Origin: Pedobacter sp. PF22-3
GTDB lineage: Bacteria > Bacteroidota > Bacteroidia > Sphingobacteriales > Sphingobacteriaceae
Length of the DNA: 64,000 nt
NCBI RefSeq assembly: GCF_026239555.1
Contig: NZ_JAPIVP010000001.1
Coordinates: 248,001-312,000 of the forward strand
Reading direction: 5' to 3'
A program made the position numbers and the translations under genes. Below are positions 36,736 to 45,234 of the stretch, one piece after another; positions within the stretch are counted from its first letter, which is position 1; each line of letters starts with the position of its first letter. The notes beneath the pieces are model-generated. The model did not search any database. It had not been told where the DNA came from and worked only from the letters and a program-made list of their open reading frames with translations.

Positions 36736-36743
36736 TACTTTTG
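36736..36743 (+). promoter_or_regulatory. -7 promoter element for the amidase operon
   Basis: TACTTTTG matches TAnnTTTG. Transcription would begin around 36749-36750, at or just before the first ATG, which helps to choose the amidase start. Confidence 0.5.
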
Positions 36744-36793
36744 CACAAATGTTTAATCAAAAACGTCCAAAATTACTGAAAAATATACCATTG

Positions 36794-37657
36794 ATGTATC
36801 TTAAATCCATTTTAACTATTATTATTTATTTAGCACTATCAAATTCCATTGATAATCAAGCATTTGCGCAGGGATATAAAATTAAAACAATTGTGATTGA
36901 TGCTGGTCATGGTGGTAAAGATGGTGCAACCCATGGCGTGTATTCGAAGGAAAAAGATGTGGCACTTAAAACAGCATTAAACCTTGGCCGTGCACTTCAG
37001 GATAGCTTAAAAGATATTAAGGTTATTTATACTCGTGAGTCGGATGTATTTATTCCTTTATACGAACGTATCAATATCGCAAATAATGCAAAAGCCGATT
37101 TATTTATTTCCATTCACTTAAATGATATGCCGGTTAGGGTATCGAGAGTGGTAGATTATTATAAAAAAGTAAGGGGCAGAAAAGTACCTGTTTACCAAAC
37201 GATTACCTCTAAAAGCACATCAACCAAGGGAACAGAAACCTTTGTATCTGGAACACGCCGTTTAGGTGAGCAAGATGAAGTGATAAAAAGAGAAAATGCA
37301 TCCATGTTTCTGGAAGAGAATTATCAGAAAAACTATGAGGGCTTTATAGCAAACACCCCTGAAAGTGATATTATGTTATCCTTGATGAAACAAACCAATA
37401 GAGAGCGGAGTTTAAAGTTTGCTTCCCTGCTTCAACAGGAGTATGTTAATGCTGGCCGTATTAACAGAGGCGTACAAGAGAAAAGCCTTGCAGTATTGGC
37501 GCGAGCCGCAATGCCTGCTGTATTAACAGAAATAGGTTTTGTGAGTAACCCTGAAGAAGAAGACTATATGAACTCTGCTGAAGGACAAAATGAAATTGTA
37601 AGTGGAATTATCAAAGCAATTAAAAATTATAAACGTATAGCCGAAACATCATTTTAA
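36794..37657 (+). CDS. N-acetylmuramoyl-L-alanine amidase (Amidase_3), copy 1
   Basis: I place the start at the ATG at 36794, which opens the signal peptide MYLKSILTIIIYLALSNSID cut near AFAQ, giving 287 residues. The ATG at 36749 is possible, but it would coincide with the predicted transcript start. Zinc-site motifs are IDAGHGGKDGA, the glutamate in SKEKDVALK, and LFISIHLND; the catalytic glutamate is in VLTEIGFVSNPEEEDYM. It cleaves the amide between MurNAc and the stem peptide in the periplasm. A paralogue follows after 12 nt, so the pair is a tandem duplication. Confidence 0.9.
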   Translation: MYLKSILTIIIYLALSNSIDNQAFAQGYKIKTIVIDAGHGGKDGATHGVYSKEKDVALKTALNLGRALQDSLKDIKVIYTRESDVFIPLYERINIANNAKADLFISIHLNDMPVRVSRVVDYYKKVRGRKVPVYQTITSKSTSTKGTETFVSGTRRLGEQDEVIKRENASMFLEENYQKNYEGFIANTPESDIMLSLMKQTNRERSLKFASLLQQEYVNAGRINRGVQEKSLAVLARAAMPAVLTEIGFVSNPEEEDYMNSAEGQNEIVSGIIKAIKNYKRIAETSF

Positions 37658-37669
37658 TATCCTGCATGC

Positions 37670-38446
37670 ATGAAGATTAAACTTCTGATTACAATCATCT
37701 TATTTTCGTTACTGGCTGTTGAAAAAGCACCTGCTCAAGGCTATAAGATCAAAACAATTGTTATTGATCCCGGCCATGGCGGAAGAAAACCAGGAGCATC
37801 AGGCAGTTTTTCTAAAGAAAAGGATATTGCATTAAAGGTTGCATTGAAATTAGGGAAATTGTTAAATGAAGAAATGCCAGAAATTAAAGTAATTTTTACG
37901 CGTAAAACGGATATTGATGTTGATTTATACAAACGTGCAGAAATAGCTAACGAAGCCAATGCTGACCTTTTTATATCCGTGCATTGCAATTCTATGCCGC
38001 CAGGCAACAAGCATATTAAAGGAGTGGAGACATTGGTTGCAGGGTCTCACCGTTTAAAGGAACAAGATGCAGCTATACGAGAGAATGCCGATATTAAATT
38101 AGAGAAAAACTACAAAAGTAAGTATGATGGCTACGACCCAAGTGACCCGAGTAGTTTTATTCTTTTATCGCTTTTAAAAAATACCTTTCGGGACAAAAGC
38201 ATTAAATTTGCCAAATTAATACAGAACTGTTACATCAAACGGGATGAACGACTTAGCCGCGGAGTTAAAGAACAGGGTGTTTTGGTATTGCAACGCTGTG
38301 GTATGCCCGCTGTTTTAACGGAAGTAGGCTTTATCTCAAATACAGAGGAAGAAAAATATATTAATTCACAAAATGGACAAAATGAGATTGCGAGTTCTAT
38401 TTTGGAAGCAATAAAAACATACAAAAAAAATATTGAGGTTAAATAA
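37670..38446 (+). CDS. N-acetylmuramoyl-L-alanine amidase (Amidase_3), copy 2
   Basis: The 258-residue protein has a signal peptide (cleavage near KAPAQ) and the same zinc motifs as copy 1: IDPGHGGRKPGASG, SKEKDIALKVALKLG, LFISVHCNSM and AVLTEVGFISNTEEEKYI. It lacks the ~20-residue insert after the SIHLND motif seen in copy 1 (the segment VSRVVDYYKKVRGRKVP). This may alter substrate choice. It lies 12 nt after copy 1 in what is surely one transcript, and 170 nt before mlaD. Confidence 0.92.
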   Translation: MKIKLLITIILFSLLAVEKAPAQGYKIKTIVIDPGHGGRKPGASGSFSKEKDIALKVALKLGKLLNEEMPEIKVIFTRKTDIDVDLYKRAEIANEANADLFISVHCNSMPPGNKHIKGVETLVAGSHRLKEQDAAIRENADIKLEKNYKSKYDGYDPSDPSSFILLSLLKNTFRDKSIKFAKLIQNCYIKRDERLSRGVKEQGVLVLQRCGMPAVLTEVGFISNTEEEKYINSQNGQNEIASSILEAIKTYKKNIEVK

Positions 38447-38471
38447 GTGGCATTATAAATGATAGTTATTT

Positions 38472-38479
38472 TAACTTTG
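38472..38479 (+). promoter_or_regulatory. -7 promoter element upstream of mlaD
   Basis: TAACTTTG matches TAnnTTTG. It predicts a 5' leader of about 130 nt before the mlaD ATG at 38617. Confidence 0.4.
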
Positions 38480-38563
38480 TAAAAAATATAAAACAGATAC
38501 CAAACAAACAGTGCTGCCTTTGTGTATTTATAGGGTTTAGCACAATAAAAAATATTTACGCTC

Positions 38564-38598
38564 TTACAAGTGAAGAAAGAATATTTCAACACTTGTAA
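38564..38598 (+). promoter_or_regulatory. Inverted repeat in the mlaD leader
   Basis: TTACAAGTG (38564-38572) and CACTTGTAA (38590-38598) are perfectly complementary with a 17-nt spacer. The repeat ends 18 nt before the mlaD start codon, so it could act as an operator or as an RNA hairpin near the ribosome-binding region. No T run follows. Confidence 0.45.
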
Positions 38599-38616
38599 CC
38601 ATTAAATAAAACACTC

Positions 38617-39570
38617 ATGAAGATTAAGAACGAAACCAAAGTAGGTATTTTAGCTGCATTTGCCATTGCTTTATTAATAATTGGATATAATTTTTTAAAA
38701 GGAAATTCAATTTTCTCAAATGAAACTACATTATATGCAAAATATAGCAGGGTTGATGGTTTAACTGTATCAAAGCCTGTCCTTATTAATGGTTATCAGA
38801 TTGGCCGTGTGGCTAAATTAGAACTACAGGGAGATGGGAGTATTATTGCTACTTTAAACATAAACAGCAAGTACGAAATTCCAGAAAACAGTATCGCCCG
38901 TTTAGAAGGTACAGATCTTTTAGGTAGCAAGGCGATTGTAATGTCGTTAGGTAACTCTAAAAAAATGGCCGAAGATGGTTATACTTTAAATGGTAATGTA
39001 GAGAAAGGCTTACTGGAACAAGTGCAACCAGTTCAAAAGAAAGCAGAATTAATTATCGGTAAAATGGACTCTATTTTAAGCAGTGTGAATTCTATCCTAA
39101 ATCCTAACTTTCAGAAAAACGTTGATAAAAGCTTCAATAGCATAGCAGGTACCTTAGCTTCTTTAGAAACAACCTCTAAAAAAGTGGATGGTTTAGTAGG
39201 TTCAGAAAGTGCGCGTATTGAAGCCATATTCAAAAATGTAGAAGGCATTACTGCTAACTTAAATAACAACAATCAAAAAATCAGTGATATTTTAACCAAT
39301 ATCAATACCGTTACTGATAAGTTTGCTGCAGCTAATTTTAAACAGACTTTAGATAATGCAAACAATGCTATCGCTGATTTACAAAGTGTCATATCAGGAA
39401 TTAAGAGTGGAAAAGGCAGTTTAGGATTATTATTGAATGATGATAAAATGTATCAGAATTTAAATAATGCTTCGAAAAATCTCGATGAATTAATGATCGA
39501 TTTGAAAGCTAACCCTAAGCGTTATGTACACTTCTCTGTATTTGGCGGAGGTAATAAAAAAGATAAATAA
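38617..39570 (+). CDS. MlaD/MCE family protein
   Basis: The 317-residue protein has an N-terminal membrane anchor (VGILAAFAIALLIIGYNFLK), an MCE domain (about 35-115: YAKYSRVDGLTVSKPVLING, YQIGRVAKLEL, GTDLLGSKAIVMSLG) and a long helical, coiled-coil-like C-terminal region. MCE proteins bind lipid in the periplasm and form part of phospholipid transport systems with an MlaE permease and an ATPase. Those partner genes are not in this window. The gene follows the two amidases and is separated from them by a promoter-bearing gap. A strong terminator is at 39590-39625. Confidence 0.9.
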   Translation: MKIKNETKVGILAAFAIALLIIGYNFLKGNSIFSNETTLYAKYSRVDGLTVSKPVLINGYQIGRVAKLELQGDGSIIATLNINSKYEIPENSIARLEGTDLLGSKAIVMSLGNSKKMAEDGYTLNGNVEKGLLEQVQPVQKKAELIIGKMDSILSSVNSILNPNFQKNVDKSFNSIAGTLASLETTSKKVDGLVGSESARIEAIFKNVEGITANLNNNNQKISDILTNINTVTDKFAAANFKQTLDNANNAIADLQSVISGIKSGKGSLGLLLNDDKMYQNLNNASKNLDELMIDLKANPKRYVHFSVFGGGNKKDK

Positions 39571-39589
39571 TTTAATTTTTATAATTCAG

Positions 39590-39625
39590 AAAGCCTTGCA
39601 GTTTAAATTGCAAGGCTTTTTTTTT
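39590..39625 (+). terminator. Terminator after mlaD
   Basis: AAGCCTTGCA (39591-39600) pairs with TGCAAGGCTT (39609-39618), followed by eight T residues. It is a strong intrinsic terminator. Confidence 0.95.
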
Positions 39626-40016
39626 GTGAATTTATATACTGTTTTATCGTAGAAGCAAATACGCACTGAAAATGGATATTTACTCTTTTTTACCACAGAG
39701 AACACCAGAAATAAACACAGAGGAAACGACGCTAAACAATAATACATTTTTAACCGCAAAGTGTGCAGATAGCGGCCACAGAGATCGTCAAGTTTTAAAA
39801 TGAATTAGCTTGCGTAAATGAATATAACTGCCTTCCCCTCTTCATGTACTCGGTGTACTTTCTCTGTTCTCTCGGTGTTTAAACTGAATTAACTTATCTT
39901 AAAAATATTTTTTATTTTTTTACCACAGAGTGCATAAGAATAAACACAAAGAACAAGTATCAAATCAGAATCCCGATCTGTCCTGAACGCGGAGCAGGAT
40001 ATTTAAACGGATAAAC
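39626..40016. other. Intergenic region with tandem ACCACAGAG-type repeats
   Basis: The gap between mlaD and rnz has no gene. TTTTTACCACAGAG occurs near 39688 and again near 39918, each followed by a degenerate AATAAACACA-type sequence, and CTTTCTCTGTTCTCTCGGTG near 39860 looks like a partial inverted copy. It appears to be an array of decayed dispersed repeat units. Confidence 0.5.
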
Positions 40017-40925
40017 TTAAAGCTGGAAGGTCCTGCCTTCAACAGCTAGTTCAGTATTTTCGAAAACAGATTGGGCTTCTTCGAAAAGCATCTGTAATGT
40101 TTTATAGCGTGAGGAAAAATGTCCGATGAGTAATTTCTTTGCTCCGGTAATTTTAGCTACCTCTCCTGCCTGTAAAGCAGTTGTGTGATGTGTTTCTTTG
40201 GCTCTTTCCAATAAGTCGTGCATAAAAGTGGCTTCGTGATATAGGGTATCGCAACCTTTTATGGTGTCAAAATAACGTTCATCGAACAAGGTATCTGAGC
40301 AATAAGCATAACAGCGCGGTGCATCCGCTTCTGTGGTGTAATCTTCACTACGTAAAATATCACCGTTTGGCAGTTCTACATCAATCCCTTTTTTTAAGGC
40401 TGTGTAATAAGCCATTGGCACCTGATCAGTCTTTTCTTTTATCAGTTTGCGCTGGCGTTTCTTTTGCTGAAAAATAAAGCCGGTAGTTGGAATGCGGTGA
40501 TTTAAAATAATTGTTTTCACTGTTAAATCACTATTCTCGAAAATCTGTACGGACTGATCGGCTTCAATTGGAAAAAATTCAATTGGATACCTCAGCACAG
40601 TATCAGAGTATTTGAACTGGATCTCTAAAATCTCCAATAAAGGTTTAGGCCCAAATATCTGTATCGGTTTTATACGGCCGTTTAAATGTAAACTGGATAA
40701 CAAGCCGATTAAACCAAAATAATGATCACCATGTAAGTGACTGATGAAAATATAATCGATGCGAGCTGCTTTAAGATTGTATTTAGTCAATTGCTGTTGT
40801 GTACCTTCTCCACAATCAATCAGGTAATATTTTTCATTACAATTTAAAAGCTGCGCAGAAGGATTTCTGTTAAATACAGGTGTTGCAGAACTACTTCCTA
40901 AAATTGTAACTTCAAATTTCATCAT
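40017..40925 (-). CDS. rnz: Ribonuclease Z
   Basis: The 302-residue protein is a tRNase Z of the metallo-beta-lactamase superfamily: FISHLHGDHYFG supplies H63, H65, D67 and H68, and the family features YLIDCGEGTQQQL, ATFMHDLLERAKETHHTT and LLIGHFSSRY are present. It cuts the 3' trailer of tRNA precursors. It is the last gene of a minus-strand run phoH-purC-STAS-rnz. A terminator-like hairpin (40935-40970) separates it from the STAS gene. Confidence 0.95.
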   Translation of the reverse strand: MMKFEVTILGSSSATPVFNRNPSAQLLNCNEKYYLIDCGEGTQQQLTKYNLKAARIDYIFISHLHGDHYFGLIGLLSSLHLNGRIKPIQIFGPKPLLEILEIQFKYSDTVLRYPIEFFPIEADQSVQIFENSDLTVKTIILNHRIPTTGFIFQQKKRQRKLIKEKTDQVPMAYYTALKKGIDVELPNGDILRSEDYTTEADAPRCYAYCSDTLFDERYFDTIKGCDTLYHEATFMHDLLERAKETHHTTALQAGEVAKITGAKKLLIGHFSSRYKTLQMLFEEAQSVFENTELAVEGRTFQL

Positions 40926-40934
40926 GATAAGATA

Positions 40935-40970
40935 TAAAAAGCCCCGTAGATTTTTAGAAACTACGAGGCC
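40935..40970 (-). terminator. Hairpin between the STAS gene and rnz
   Basis: On the minus strand CCTCGTAG pairs with CTACGGGG (one wobble) and is followed by CTTTTTA. It may partly terminate the upstream transcript, yet rnz starts only 10 nt beyond. Confidence 0.6.
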
Positions 40971-40991
40971 AGAATGTTATTTTAATATTTG

Positions 40992-41369
40992 TTATTTGGC
41001 GCCTCTAAACTCTTTCTCCAACTCCTCCATAAAGATAAAATCAGTAGCTTCATCTATTGTATTAACAAACATTACAGATTGAAATATGTTTGACAATTCG
41101 ATAATGGACGCCAGTTCGTCATTGATTCCGGTTACAATAAATAATCCGCCTGCTGATTTGCAAAGTCTGTCGCCAACTAATAAACAGCTTAAATCCTGCG
41201 CATCATTACACTCGGTAACATAACTTAAATCAACAACTATATTTTTAAAACCCTGTGAATTAAGCAAATAAAACTCTGCTTTCAAACCTGGGGCATTATC
41301 ATTTGTAAACTTATTTTCTTCTAACTTTAAGGTTACATATTTATCGTGTTTATCAACTGAAAATTTCAT
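40992..41369 (-). CDS. STAS-domain protein (anti-sigma factor antagonist-like)
   Basis: The 125-residue protein has the STAS fold pattern: an N-terminal strand, DKYVTLKLEENKFTNDNAPG, KNIVVDLSYVTECNDAQDLS and LFIVTGINDELASIIELSNI. In SpoIIAA-type proteins the loop reads DSSG with a phosphorylated Ser; here residues 56-59 are D-A-Q-D, so that Ser is missing. It may therefore be regulated in another way or be constitutively active. There is no neighbouring anti-sigma kinase gene. It lies between purC and rnz on the same strand. Confidence 0.8.
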   Translation of the reverse strand: MKFSVDKHDKYVTLKLEENKFTNDNAPGLKAEFYLLNSQGFKNIVVDLSYVTECNDAQDLSCLLVGDRLCKSAGGLFIVTGINDELASIIELSNIFQSVMFVNTIDEATDFIFMEELEKEFRGAK

Positions 41370-41412
41370 CTCTCTAATCTTTATTTCACTAATGTATAAA
41401 TTTCTTTCGAAT

Positions 41413-42357
41413 TTAAAGTGTTTCTAAAGCCTTTAAAACATTAGTTTCAATACGGCTGGAAATTGCATCAGCATCAGCTTTTATAAAGGTCTCCCCTACA
41501 ATTTTTTCATATAGCTCAATATAGCGCTCAGAAATAGAATTTACTATTTCAGGCGTCATTTCCGGTACAAGCTGACCATCTTTACCTTGAAAGCTATTTT
41601 CAATTAACCATTTACGAACAAATTCTTTTGAAAGCTGCTTTTGTGGCTCATTATTATCCTGACGTTCCTGATAGCCTTCTGCATAAAAATAGCGTGATGA
41701 ATCTGGCGTATGGATTTCATCAATCAGGTAAATCACACCATCGGCCCTGCCAAATTCATACTTTGTATCTACCAGAATTAATCCGCTTTTAGCAGCAATT
41801 TCGGTTCCGCGCTGATAAAGTGCATAGGTATATTCTTCCAACTGCTCATAATCCGTTAATGAAACAATTCCTTTTGCCAATATATCTTCTTTTGAAATGT
41901 CTTCATCATGCCCTACCGAAGCTTTAGTGGTTGGAGTAATAATTGGCTGAGGCAATTTGTCGTTTTCTTTCAATCCATCAGGTAAAGAAACGCCACACAC
42001 TGAACGTTTTCCAGCACTGTACTCGCGCCAGGCATGACCGGCTAAATACCCTCTGATTACCATTTCTACTTTAAATGGCTCACAGATACGACCAATAGTA
42101 ACCATTGGATCTGGAACGTCTAAAACCCAATTGGGAACGATATCCTGTGTAGCTGCTAAGAATTTAGCCGCAATCTGGTTTAAAACCTGACCTTTAAATG
42201 GAATAGCTTCAGGCAATACAACATCAAAAGCAGAAATACGGTCTGACACCACCATTACCATAAACTGGTCGGCTATAGTATATACATCGCGTACTTTACC
42301 CTTGTAAAAATTACTTTGATTTGGGAAATTGAAATGAGTTTCTTTAAGTGCTTTCAT
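41413..42357 (-). CDS. purC: SAICAR synthetase (phosphoribosylaminoimidazole-succinocarboxamide synthase)
   Basis: The 314-residue protein matches Pur[58 protein letters not shown] and [18 protein letters not shown]. It joins CAIR and aspartate with ATP in purine synthesis. The length is that of the longer PurC type seen in Bacteroidota and yeast, rather than the ~237 residues of E. coli. It is on the same strand as phoH upstream and the STAS gene downstream (43 nt). Confidence 0.96.
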   Translation of the reverse strand: MKALKETHFNFPNQSNFYKGKVRDVYTIADQFMVMVVSDRISAFDVVLPEAIPFKGQVLNQIAAKFLAATQDIVPNWVLDVPDPMVTIGRICEPFKVEMVIRGYLAGHAWREYSAGKRSVCGVSLPDGLKENDKLPQPIITPTTKASVGHDEDISKEDILAKGIVSLTDYEQLEEYTYALYQRGTEIAAKSGLILVDTKYEFGRADGVIYLIDEIHTPDSSRYFYAEGYQERQDNNEPQKQLSKEFVRKWLIENSFQGKDGQLVPEMTPEIVNSISERYIELYEKIVGETFIKADADAISSRIETNVLKALETL

Positions 42358-42374
42358 GAGGCCGTAAAAATAGG

Positions 42375-42450
42375 AAAAAAGTCCGAAAGTCTTTAGTCCA
42401 TAGTCCCAAGTTGATTTTGACTTAAGACTACAGACTCGCGACTTTGGACT
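42375..42450 (-). terminator. Word-repeat hairpin after phoH
   Basis: On the minus strand AGTCCAAAGTC is complementary to GACTTTCGGACT at the far end (one bulge), followed by TTTTTTCC. The inner part is made of degenerate AGTC/GACT words. It can serve as the phoH terminator. Confidence 0.6.
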
Positions 42451-42453
42451 GAA

Positions 42454-43413
42454 CTACTGAATATCGCCGTAAGCTTTCAAGATATCTTTCACCAATTTAT
42501 GTCTCACCACATCCTCTCCACTTAAATAAATAATATCAATTCCTTTAATACCTTCTAAAATCCTCAAGCCATTGAATAAACCCGACATTTGTTTTTTAGG
42601 TAAATCGATCTGTGTAACATCACCGGTAACAATAAATTTAGCTGTTGGTCCCATCCGGGTTAAAAACATCTTTAACTGCATATCGGTGGCATTTTGTGCC
42701 TCATCTAAAATCACAAAACAATTATCTAAGGTACGTCCACGCATAAAAGCCAAAGGCGCAATTTCTATTGTACGGTTTTCGATATAGAATTTCAATTTCT
42801 CTGCCGGAATCATATCATCCAAAGCATCGTATAGCGGGCGTAAATATGGATCGATTTTCTCCTTTAAATCACCTGGTAAGAAACCGAGGTTCTCTCCTGC
42901 CTCAACTGCAGGTCTGGTTAAAATAATCCGTTTAATTTCTTTATTTTTCAATGCTCTTACAGCTAAAGCTACAGCTGTATAGGTTTTTCCGGTACCGGCT
43001 GGACCAATGGCAAATAGAATATCATTTTTAGCAATACTATTCACCATTTTGCGCTGATTTGCCGTTCTGGCTTTTACCAGCAGACCGTTCGTACCAAAAA
43101 CAATTACCTCCCCACCACCACCTGTTGGTTGTTCTGCATCTTTTTTTGCAACACCAGAAGCCTTTGCCCCCAGTATGGTTTCTACATCATTATTGCTTAG
43201 CGAGCTATATTTTTCAAGGTGTGCAATCAGTTGGTTAAACTTTTCCTCGAAAGCCTTAAGTTCCTGTTCATCACCGAGAACCTTAACATCGCTACCTCTC
43301 GCCACCAGCTTTAACTTCGCGAAAGCACCTTTAATCATTTCGTAATTCTCATTGTTTGCCCCCCAAAAGTGAGCAGGATTTACGCTATCCAGGGTTAATT
43401 TTAATTCGTTCAA
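42454..43413 (-). CDS. phoH: PhoH family ATPase
   Basis: The 319-residue protein has the PhoH ATPase domain: Walker A AIGPAGTGKTYTAVALAVRA, IILTRPAVEAGENLGFLPG, FVILDEAQNATDMQLKMFLT and TGDVTQIDLPKKQMSGL. The N-terminal ~110 residues include a KH-like segment. PhoH/YbeZ proteins are linked to RNA metabolism and ribosome maturation, often beside ybeY. The start is TTG at 43411-43413 (NELKLTLDSVNPAHFWGANN follows, as in relatives); no in-frame ATG lies near. Confidence 0.94.
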   Translation of the reverse strand: MNELKLTLDSVNPAHFWGANNENYEMIKGAFAKLKLVARGSDVKVLGDEQELKAFEEKFNQLIAHLEKYSSLSNNDVETILGAKASGVAKKDAEQPTGGGGEVIVFGTNGLLVKARTANQRKMVNSIAKNDILFAIGPAGTGKTYTAVALAVRALKNKEIKRIILTRPAVEAGENLGFLPGDLKEKIDPYLRPLYDALDDMIPAEKLKFYIENRTIEIAPLAFMRGRTLDNCFVILDEAQNATDMQLKMFLTRMGPTAKFIVTGDVTQIDLPKKQMSGLFNGLRILEGIKGIDIIYLSGEDVVRHKLVKDILKAYGDIQ

Positions 43414-43516
43414 ACTGTAGTATTTTAAAAAGTTATCGGGGTATATTAATTAAAATTTGAATATTTGCAGACGCTTAGGCCTGTACACAAGAATAAGCAA
43501 TAATAATGAATTTTTA

Positions 43517-44296
43517 ATGGGGATAATTACTTTAACAACAGATTTAGGTTCAAAAGATTTTTACCAGAGTGCCCTTAAAGGTAGTCTGTTGAGTCTTATG
43601 CCTAATGTTAATTTAGTTGATATCACCCATGATGTGCCATCATTCAACATTTCCTACGCGGCCTTCGTTTTAAAAAACGCTTATCCTTACTTTCCAAAGA
43701 ATACCGTACACTTAATTGGTATTGACTCTGTATACAGCGAGAACACAAAATACATTGCTGTAAAGCATCGCGATCACTTCTTTGTAGGGGCTGATAATGG
43801 CATCTTCTCCCTGCTTTTTGATGATGTTCCTGAAGATGTGGTGGAGCTGAATATTATGCAGGATCTGAAATATCTGCACTTTCCCTTGGTTGATATTTTT
43901 GTTAAGGCGGCAACACACCTGGCCAAAGGTGGCAAACTGAAAGATATTGGTTTACCTGTAGCGGGGATTGAACAAAAGATGCTTTTGCACCCTGTAATTG
44001 AACGGGATATGATTCGCGGCAGTGTGGTTTATATTGACACTTTTTGCAATGTAATTACCAATATTACCAAAGACCTTTTTACCAAAATACAGAAAAACAG
44101 GGAATTTACCTTATATTTTAGAAAGAGTGAAACCATTACGCAACTAAGCTGGCATTACAACGAAGTGCAGGAAGGCGAAAAACTTTGCCTCTTTGGAATT
44201 AGTAACCATTTAGAGATTGCCATAAATAAAGGCAAAGCAAGTGGTTTGTTAGGCTTACATCTTGGTGATATTGTAAGGGTCGAATTTCATTCTTAG
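43517..44296 (+). CDS. SAM hydrolase-like (DUF62 / SAM hydroxide adenosyltransferase) protein
   Basis: I take the ATG at 43517 (MGIITLTTDLGSKDFYQSAL), giving 259 residues; a 20-residue upstream extension does not resemble the family. The motifs TTDLGSKDF, NLVDITHDVPSFN, FVGADNGIFSLLF and GSVVYIDTFCNVITNI match the S-adenosylmethionine hydrolase/halogenase family. Most bacterial members split SAM with water to adenosine and methionine; chlorinase or fluorinase activity is not implied. It is divergent from phoH. Confidence 0.9.
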   Translation: MGIITLTTDLGSKDFYQSALKGSLLSLMPNVNLVDITHDVPSFNISYAAFVLKNAYPYFPKNTVHLIGIDSVYSENTKYIAVKHRDHFFVGADNGIFSLLFDDVPEDVVELNIMQDLKYLHFPLVDIFVKAATHLAKGGKLKDIGLPVAGIEQKMLLHPVIERDMIRGSVVYIDTFCNVITNITKDLFTKIQKNREFTLYFRKSETITQLSWHYNEVQEGEKLCLFGISNHLEIAINKGKASGLLGLHLGDIVRVEFHS

Positions 44297-44586
44297 AAAG
44301 CTGAAAGACTAAAGCGAAAAGATTAAGGAGGAAACTTAAAGCAAGGGGCTTAAAATATAATTCATCGTGATTTCAAGCTGAGCACAGCGAAGAGCAGAGA
44401 ACCAAGTAAGTGCTAAGCAAAGCTAAATATACTTCAGGGACTTATTTCCAAATCAATATCTCAGTTTCGTAGCACTCAAGTCGAGATGATGAATATTTTT
44501 GGTGTTTTGCATTACCAATAAACAAATGACTAGTGAACGATTGTACTAATCAAAAACAACTTCTATCCTTTTTGCGTTTATAGCAC
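44297..44586. other. Intergenic region with dispersed repeats
   Basis: The 290-bp gap starts with a word-repeat tail (AGACTAAAGCGAAAAG, 44309-44325) that recurs after folD. It then holds AGCTGAGCACAGCGAAGAGC and GCACTCAAGTCGAGATGATG (44472-44493), the latter matching 30669-30690. No gene is seen. Confidence 0.5.
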
Positions 44587-45105
44587 ATGAAGAAATATGT
44601 TTTCCTGTTCTCAGTTATCTTGTTCAGCTTTAAAGCTTTTGCCCAACAGGATTCTGCTGCTTATGCAGCACAACGGGTTAAAGTAAATGCTTTGCTTCAA
44701 GAACGAAGTGCAAAATTTGGTCAATATGATGAAAGTTTAACGCAGCGTTCGGGTATTTTTGGCTGGCAAACGAAGAAAGACATTAAAAATTCGAATGAAA
44801 TTCTCCGTCAAGTGGTATTGACAGATAATAATATTTTTAAGGAGCTGAAAATTTTAATGGATTATAAAGATCTGCAAAATCAGCAGAAAGTAGCTGTTGC
44901 AGATCATTCTCAAGAGCGGATTGAAGCTTATATGGCCACCATTAAAAAATTACAAGATCAGAATGCACAGTTGAAAGAATATTTAGAGAGAAAGAATAAA
45001 GGTAGTCTATCAACTTACATTATTGCATTTTTGATTTTGATAATGGCCGGTGGATTTTATTTCTTCAATAAAAAATTGCGGAGTTATGAAAAAAGGACTA
45101 TTTAA
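44587..45105 (+). CDS. Exported coiled-coil protein with C-terminal membrane anchor, unknown function
   Basis: The 172-residue protein has a signal peptide (cleavage near KAFAQ), a helical middle with heptad-like patterns (DHSQERIEAYMATIKKLQDQ, NAQLKEYLERKNKG), and a C-terminal hydrophobic helix (STYIIAFLILIMAGGFYFFN) with a short basic tail. So it should sit in the inner membrane with most of it in the periplasm. I do not recognise a function. The downstream small gene overlaps its 3' end by 20 nt in another frame, pointing to a coupled pair. Confidence 0.7.
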   Translation: MKKYVFLFSVILFSFKAFAQQDSAAYAAQRVKVNALLQERSAKFGQYDESLTQRSGIFGWQTKKDIKNSNEILRQVVLTDNNIFKELKILMDYKDLQNQQKVAVADHSQERIEAYMATIKKLQDQNAQLKEYLERKNKGSLSTYIIAFLILIMAGGFYFFNKKLRSYEKRTI

Positions 45106-45232
45106 AATCCTAGCGAAGGTAAACAAGGTGGTTTTGCCAAGTTTATATAAAAAGGATCCCAATAAGCTGACTACCTTTCAGAAAGCGATTTTAGGCTATC
45201 GTTACTGGGTTACAACAAATGCGTTAGATTAA
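45086..45232 (+). CDS. Small basic conserved protein, 48 residues
   Basis: The ATG at 45086 lies inside the 3' end of the preceding gene. The product MKKGLFKILAKVNKVVLPSL, then YKKDPNKLTTFQKAI and LGYRYWVTTNALD, resembles a short conserved Bacteroidota family that is sometimes labelled SsrA-binding in databases, in my recollection; that label is probably wrong and it is not SmpB. It is basic, with no membrane segment. The overlap with its neighbour suggests translational coupling. A GACCAATC hairpin follows at 45235-45265. Confidence 0.65.
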   Translation: MKKGLFKILAKVNKVVLPSLYKKDPNKLTTFQKAILGYRYWVTTNALD

Positions 45233-45234
45233 AA

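Noticed and set aside
43517..44296. SAM-dependent fluorinase or chlorinase
   Set aside because: The family is shared, but the common bacterial members are SAM hydrolases, and nothing in the neighbourhood suggests halogenated products.
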